A DNA stretch of 64,000 nt from Ardenticatenaceae bacterium (GTDB taxonomy: Bacteria > Chloroflexota > Anaerolineae > Promineifilales > Promineifilaceae), in NCBI GenBank assembly GCA_020634435.1, contig JACKBS010000005.1, forward strand, positions 124,001 to 188,000. The letters run 5' to 3'. Below are positions 60,703 to 64,000 of the stretch, piece by piece. Position 1 is the first letter of the stretch. Every line of letters begins with the position of its first letter. The translations under genes and the position numbers were made by a program. The notes beneath the pieces were generated by a model. That model saw nothing but the letters and a program-made list of their open reading frames with translations. It had not been told where the DNA came from and ran no database searches.

Positions 60703-60775
60703 AGTGATAAGTGATAAGTAAAAAGTAAAAGCCCTCTTCCAACTTTTCACTTTTTACTTTTTACTTTTCACTTCC
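60703..60775. repeat. Dispersed inverted repeat, AAAGTAAAAAG family
   Basis: AGTGATAAGTGATAAGTAAA and AGTAAAAG face CTTTTCACTTTTTACTTTTT in a long A/T hairpin between the ABC ATPase and the exported protein genes. Confidence 0.65.
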
Positions 60776-60792
60776 CGCCAACAGGCAACCGA

Positions 60793-62616
60793 ATGAAACA
60801 ATCTCTAACACAAAAATTTGTTTTGCTTTTCTTTTTACTGCTGTTCGTAGGCGGATCGCTGGCCAGCGGGCTGCGCCCGATTCCAGCCAAGGCCCAAACC
60901 GACACGCCAACGCCGTCGGCCACGCCCTCAATCGTGGTGAGCGGCGTACAGCCCAACAGCGTCAGCAATCTGGTAGACACCGAACTGGTGGTCACCGGCA
61001 GCGGCTTTGTCGATGGCGCGGTGGTCGTCTTGTCTGGCCTGAGTGGGCTGAACACCACCTTTGTCAGCAGCAGCCTGCTGCGGGCGAACCTACCTGCGGG
61101 TACCGCATCGGGTGGCTACAGCCTCACGGTCATCAATCCCAACGCCGCCTCGGCCACGCTGGGCAACGCCCTTACCGTAACTGCCCCGGCTGGCCCAACC
61201 AGCACACCGGCACCCACCAACACCCCCGCCCCGACCGCTTTTGTACGGCCGTTGCTCGTCGTTAACAGTTACGGGGCCAGTTCCGCCGAAATCACCCCTG
61301 GGGAAAATCTGGCCTTCGAGATGACCATCGCCAATGCCGGGCAAAGCCGGGCTACTAACGTTGTGGCCACCTTTGTGGCCGGGAACTTCACCGCGCGGGA
61401 TACCGGCGGCGTGCAGGCGTTGGGCACCATCGATCCATCTGGCACGGTGCGCTTCTGGCAGCCCCTGACCGCCAGCCGCGATTTAGCTGGGCAAACCCTC
61501 GGCACGCTAGAAGTCAAAGTCGATTACACCGACGTGAACGGCACCTCCTACAGCGAAACGTTTGCCCTCACCTTCCCCATTAAACGTGCCGCAACGGGTG
61601 GGGTAGCGGCCACGGCCACGCCAACCGCAACGCCGACGGCCACCGCCACCAGCGGACCGATTTTGCGGCCCCAACTGCTGGTGACCAGCTACGAAATTGA
61701 CCAGGATCAGCTCCAGCCGGGCATGGGCTTTACGCTCAGCCTGACGGTGCAGAACCAGGGCAACAGCGAAGCGCGCCGCGTGACGATGATTTTGGGCGGC
61801 GGCAGCACCTCCGGCGGCACGGTGGATGGCACGCCGGTCCCCGGTGGCGGACTGGACGGTGCAGGCGGCGACTTTGGCAAATTTGCCCCGGTCGGCGCGT
61901 CCAACGTGCAAACGCTGGGTAATCTGGGTGAAACGGGCAGCCTGCAAACCAGCATGGCCCTCATCGTCAATGCGGCCACGGAGCCCGGCGCATACCCCGT
62001 AAAAGTGTCGTTTGTTTACACCGACGAGCGCAACAACAGCTACGAAGATGATCAGGTGATTACGCTGCTGGTTTACAAACGGCCGTCTGTAGACATGAAC
62101 TTCTACACCCCCGTGTTTGACTTTTTTGTGGGGCAGCCGGGCAGTTTGCCGCTGCAATTGGTGAATAGCGGACGAAGTACGGCCGTTTTTGGCAATTTCA
62201 GCGTCACGGCCGAAGGGGCCACATTTGAGAACAACAGCTTTTTCGTCGGTACGCTGGACCCTGGCGGCTTTTTCCCGCTAGATGCCATCATCTACCCAGA
62301 AATGGCTGGCCCGCTGGACTTGCTGCTCAGTGTCAACTACACCGACGACTTTAACCAGCCGCAGGTGCTCACCCAAACGCTGACTATCAACGTGGTCGAG
62401 GCATTCTTCCCGGAAGAGCCATTTGAGCCGTTCCCAGAGGAAAATATTCCTGAGGTTGTCGTGGAGCCGGAAACATTCGGCCAAAAGGTGTGGCGCTTCG
62501 TCTTAGGGTTGCTGGGCCTCAGCAGCGGTGTGCCCCAGCCCGCCCAAACCGACTTTGGCATCCCCGGCGATTTCCCGGTGGACGGGCCAGTCGATGCGCC
62601 GGTCTTCGGACCGTAA
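60793..62616 (+). CDS. Secreted CARDB/IPT-type protein of the ABC operon
   Basis: A 607-residue exported protein. Signal helix FVLLFFLLLFVGGSLASGL, then an IPT/TIG-like domain (VVSGVQPNSVSNLVDTELVV) near residues 47-130, Thr-Pro linkers, and two CARDB-like beta domains (LLVVNSYGASSAEITPGENL; LLVTSYEIDQDQLQPGMGFT; each with the pattern of extracellular COG1361-type modules), with a third towards the C-terminus (MNFYTPVFDFFVGQPGSLPL). An amphipathic segment (VWRFVLGLLGLSSG) is near the end. It lies between an ABC ATPase and its permease, in the place where MacA-like adaptors occur in other systems. Confidence 0.82.
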   Translation: MKQSLTQKFVLLFFLLLFVGGSLASGLRPIPAKAQTDTPTPSATPSIVVSGVQPNSVSNLVDTELVVTGSGFVDGAVVVLSGLSGLNTTFVSSSLLRANLPAGTASGGYSLTVINPNAASATLGNALTVTAPAGPTSTPAPTNTPAPTAFVRPLLVVNSYGASSAEITPGENLAFEMTIANAGQSRATNVVATFVAGNFTARDTGGVQALGTIDPSGTVRFWQPLTASRDLAGQTLGTLEVKVDYTDVNGTSYSETFALTFPIKRAATGGVAATATPTATPTATATSGPILRPQLLVTSYEIDQDQLQPGMGFTLSLTVQNQGNSEARRVTMILGGGSTSGGTVDGTPVPGGGLDGAGGDFGKFAPVGASNVQTLGNLGETGSLQTSMALIVNAATEPGAYPVKVSFVYTDERNNSYEDDQVITLLVYKRPSVDMNFYTPVFDFFVGQPGSLPLQLVNSGRSTAVFGNFSVTAEGATFENNSFFVGTLDPGGFFPLDAIIYPEMAGPLDLLLSVNYTDDFNQPQVLTQTLTINVVEAFFPEEPFEPFPEENIPEVVVEPETFGQKVWRFVLGLLGLSSGVPQPAQTDFGIPGDFPVDGPVDAPVFGP

Positions 62617-62621
62617 GCAAA

Positions 62622-62710
62622 TTTAACGCAAAGAACGCAAAGAGGCGGATGGCGCAAAGAAAATTTTTGTTTCTTTCCCCCTTTCCATCTTTGCGCCTTT
62701 GCGTCAAAAA
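62622..62710. repeat. Intergenic inverted repeat, GCAAAG family
   Basis: TTTAACGCAAAGAACGCAAA faces CTTTGCGCCTTTGCGTCAAA between the CARDB and permease genes, with an extra GGCGCAAAGA unit. Confidence 0.65.
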
Positions 62711-62721
62711 AAGGTTTCACG

Positions 62722-64000
62722 ATGGGTATACTCGATTTGCTTTCACTCGTGTGGGAAAACCTGACCCGGCGCAAGGGGCGCGTGGCGTTAACGGCCGTTG
62801 GTGTCATCATCGGTACGGCGGCGGTGGTGCTGCTGGTGTCGTTGGGCAACGGCTTGCAGCAAAATGCGGCCAGCCAACTGGGCGGCATTGGCGACCTGAC
62901 CAAAATTCAGGTGTGGCCCAACTGGGGCGAGCCAAACCCGGAAACAGGCGAACCAGGCACCACCACGGTCATCACTGACCAGACCATTGCCGATATTCAA
63001 GCGCTGCCAGGGGTAACGGCCGTTATCGCCCAAGAATACTTTCAGGGCTGGGGCTTCATCTCAGTGGATCGATTAGAGGGCGGTGGGCAGCTGGTGGGCA
63101 TTGGCACCGATGATTTGAGCAACCTGGGCGTAAAGGCGCAGGCAGGCACGTTGCAATTGGAACGCGGCACGATGATTATTGGATCGGCCGTACCGCAAAA
63201 TTTGTACAATCCCCGTCCCCGCCCCGGCGAATCGCTGGAACCACCCGCCGCTGAGGAGCTGCTGGACAAGCAGGTGTCGCTGGTGCTGGTGAAATGGAAC
63301 AACGACGGCACCGAAACACGCAAAACGGTGCGCGTGCGCATCGCTGGCGTCATCGCCGAAGCCCGCGACGAACCAGATTGGTCGATGTACATTTCCCTGC
63401 CCGAGATGGCAGGCTACAACACCTGGGTGCAGGGCAAACCGATCAATCGGGACGAAGTCGGCTATCCTGGCCTGGTGGTGCGCGCCGCCTCCATTGAGAA
63501 TGTGATCGACATCACCGACCAGATTGTGGCCCTGGGCTACCAGGCGTATTCGCCGCAATCGTTTGTGCAAGGCATCAGCGGCTTTTACACCATTTTGCAA
63601 ATTATTTTTGGCGGCGTGGGCGCAATTGCCCTGCTGGTAGCGGCCATCGGCATTGCCAACACCATGGCCATGGCCATTTTGGAGCGCACCCGCGAAATCG
63701 GCTTGATGAAGGCAGTGGGAGCGACCAACCGGCACGTGTTGGCCGTCTTTTTGGGCGAATCGGCCGGGATTGGTTTTTTGGGTGGTTTAGGTGGGGTGCT
63801 GCTGGGTTGGGGACTGGGCCAGGTGGTAAATGTGCTGGCGCTAGCTTACCTGGCCGGGCAGTCGGTGGAAACCGGCGCGCCACCGCCAAGTGTGGCGGTA
63901 GCCACACCTACTTGGTTACCTGTTTTTGCGCTCATTTTTGCCACGATTGTGGGGCTGATTTCTGGCTTGTATCCGGCGTTGGGGGCGGCGACGTTGTCAC
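62722..64000 (+). CDS. MacB/FtsX-type ABC transporter permease, 3' end outside window
   Basis: Permease partner of the 59989 ATPase; the reading frame runs off the right edge after about 426 codons. It begins MGILDLLSLVWENLTRRKGR with the first helix at residues about 24-45 (VGVIIGTAAVVLLVSLGNGL), followed by a large extracytoplasmic MacB-like domain. The FtsX core shows GGVGAIALLVAAIGIANTMA, the cytoplasmic loop ILERTREIGLMKAVGATNRH and further helices (IGFLGGLGGVLLGWGLG). The start ATG 62722 comes 12 bases after a dispersed repeat. Confidence 0.9.
   Translation, partial: MGILDLLSLVWENLTRRKGRVALTAVGVIIGTAAVVLLVSLGNGLQQNAASQLGGIGDLTKIQVWPNWGEPNPETGEPGTTTVITDQTIADIQALPGVTAVIAQEYFQGWGFISVDRLEGGGQLVGIGTDDLSNLGVKAQAGTLQLERGTMIIGSAVPQNLYNPRPRPGESLEPPAAEELLDKQVSLVLVKWNNDGTETRKTVRVRIAGVIAEARDEPDWSMYISLPEMAGYNTWVQGKPINRDEVGYPGLVVRAASIENVIDITDQIVALGYQAYSPQSFVQGISGFYTILQIIFGGVGAIALLVAAIGIANTMAMAILERTREIGLMKAVGATNRHVLAVFLGESAGIGFLGGLGGVLLGWGLGQVVNVLALAYLAGQSVETGAPPPSVAVATPTWLPVFALIFATIVGLISGLYPALGAATLS

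Larger units (their letters stand above)
239..63023. repeat. Highly iterated palindrome ACGGCCGT (HIP-like)
   Basis: The octamer ACGGCCGT, often AACGGCCGTT, occurs about 120 times by my hand count from 239-246 to 63016-63023. Base composition alone predicts about one or two. It is found on both strands by symmetry, within genes in all three frames (Thr-Ala-Val, x-Gly-Arg, Arg-Pro-x) and between genes. It is sparse in 1.9-3.0 kb, 10.9-14.3 kb and 54.7-56.6 kb, where single-base variants such as ACGGCCGA and ACGGCCGC appear instead. Confidence 0.92.

Overview
The window is a gene-dense, high-GC stretch of a bacterial chromosome, most plausibly a Chloroflexota member of the Anaerolineae/Ardenticatenia kind. 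Four things point there: many exported proteins with Thr-Pro-rich linkers, a caa3-type oxidase operon of Chloroflexota style, a Ccm cytochrome c maturation cluster, and large membrane glycosyltransferases beside secreted adhesin-like proteins. This assignment is inferred from gene content; no rRNA is present to confirm it. No phage, transposase, CRISPR array or integrase was seen.

Layout. 1-1.9 kb: end of a galactokinase-like gene and a Fic protein. 2.1-7.4 kb (minus): a small membrane protein, RecQ, and a TgpA-like transglutaminase. 7.5-15 kb (minus): a cytochrome oxidase operon reading unknown membrane protein, CtaC, CtaD, CtaF, CtaE, CtaG, SURF1, small exported protein. 15.2-24 kb: two ECF sigma factors, a polysaccharide deacetylase, Hsp20, an SRPBCC protein, a lipoprotein esterase, a tandem-HTH regulator, a TPR protein and Bcp peroxiredoxin. 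24.3-33.9 kb: an envelope region with a PTPS-related membrane protein, DoxX, two anchored surface proteins, a GT39 enzyme and a GT4 enzyme. 33.9-36.5 kb: a TPR membrane protein and a LuxR-TM-Kelch fusion. 36.5-43.6 kb (minus): a Ccm cluster with CcmE, CcmF, CcmH, CcmG, a CcmI-like zinc-ribbon protein and a large c-type cytochrome, which could supply heme attachment for CtaC. 44-52.8 kb: a DinB-like protein, YgfZ, MutL, a Nudix hydrolase, an ECF sigma/membrane-partner pair, tRNA-Leu(CAA), two related membrane proteins and a DUF3048 lipoprotein. 52.8-64 kb: two secreted repeat proteins, a B12-type radical SAM protein, and an operon of Yip1, ABC ATPase, CARDB-like exported protein and FtsX-type permease that leaves the window.

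The most striking signal is not a gene. The 8-bp palindrome ACGGCCGT occurs about 120 times by my hand count, roughly one per 530 bp, where one or two are expected. It lies in genes (read as Thr-Ala-Val, Gly-Arg or Arg-Pro) and between genes, and it resembles the cyanobacterial HIP1 palindrome in behaviour. Three consecutive minus-strand genes end with two copies set as a hairpin just past the stop codon. The MutL in this window has lost its endonuclease motif residues and carries an in-frame insertion of a perfect 21-bp inverted repeat. Several other families of small dispersed inverted repeats fill the intergenic gaps.
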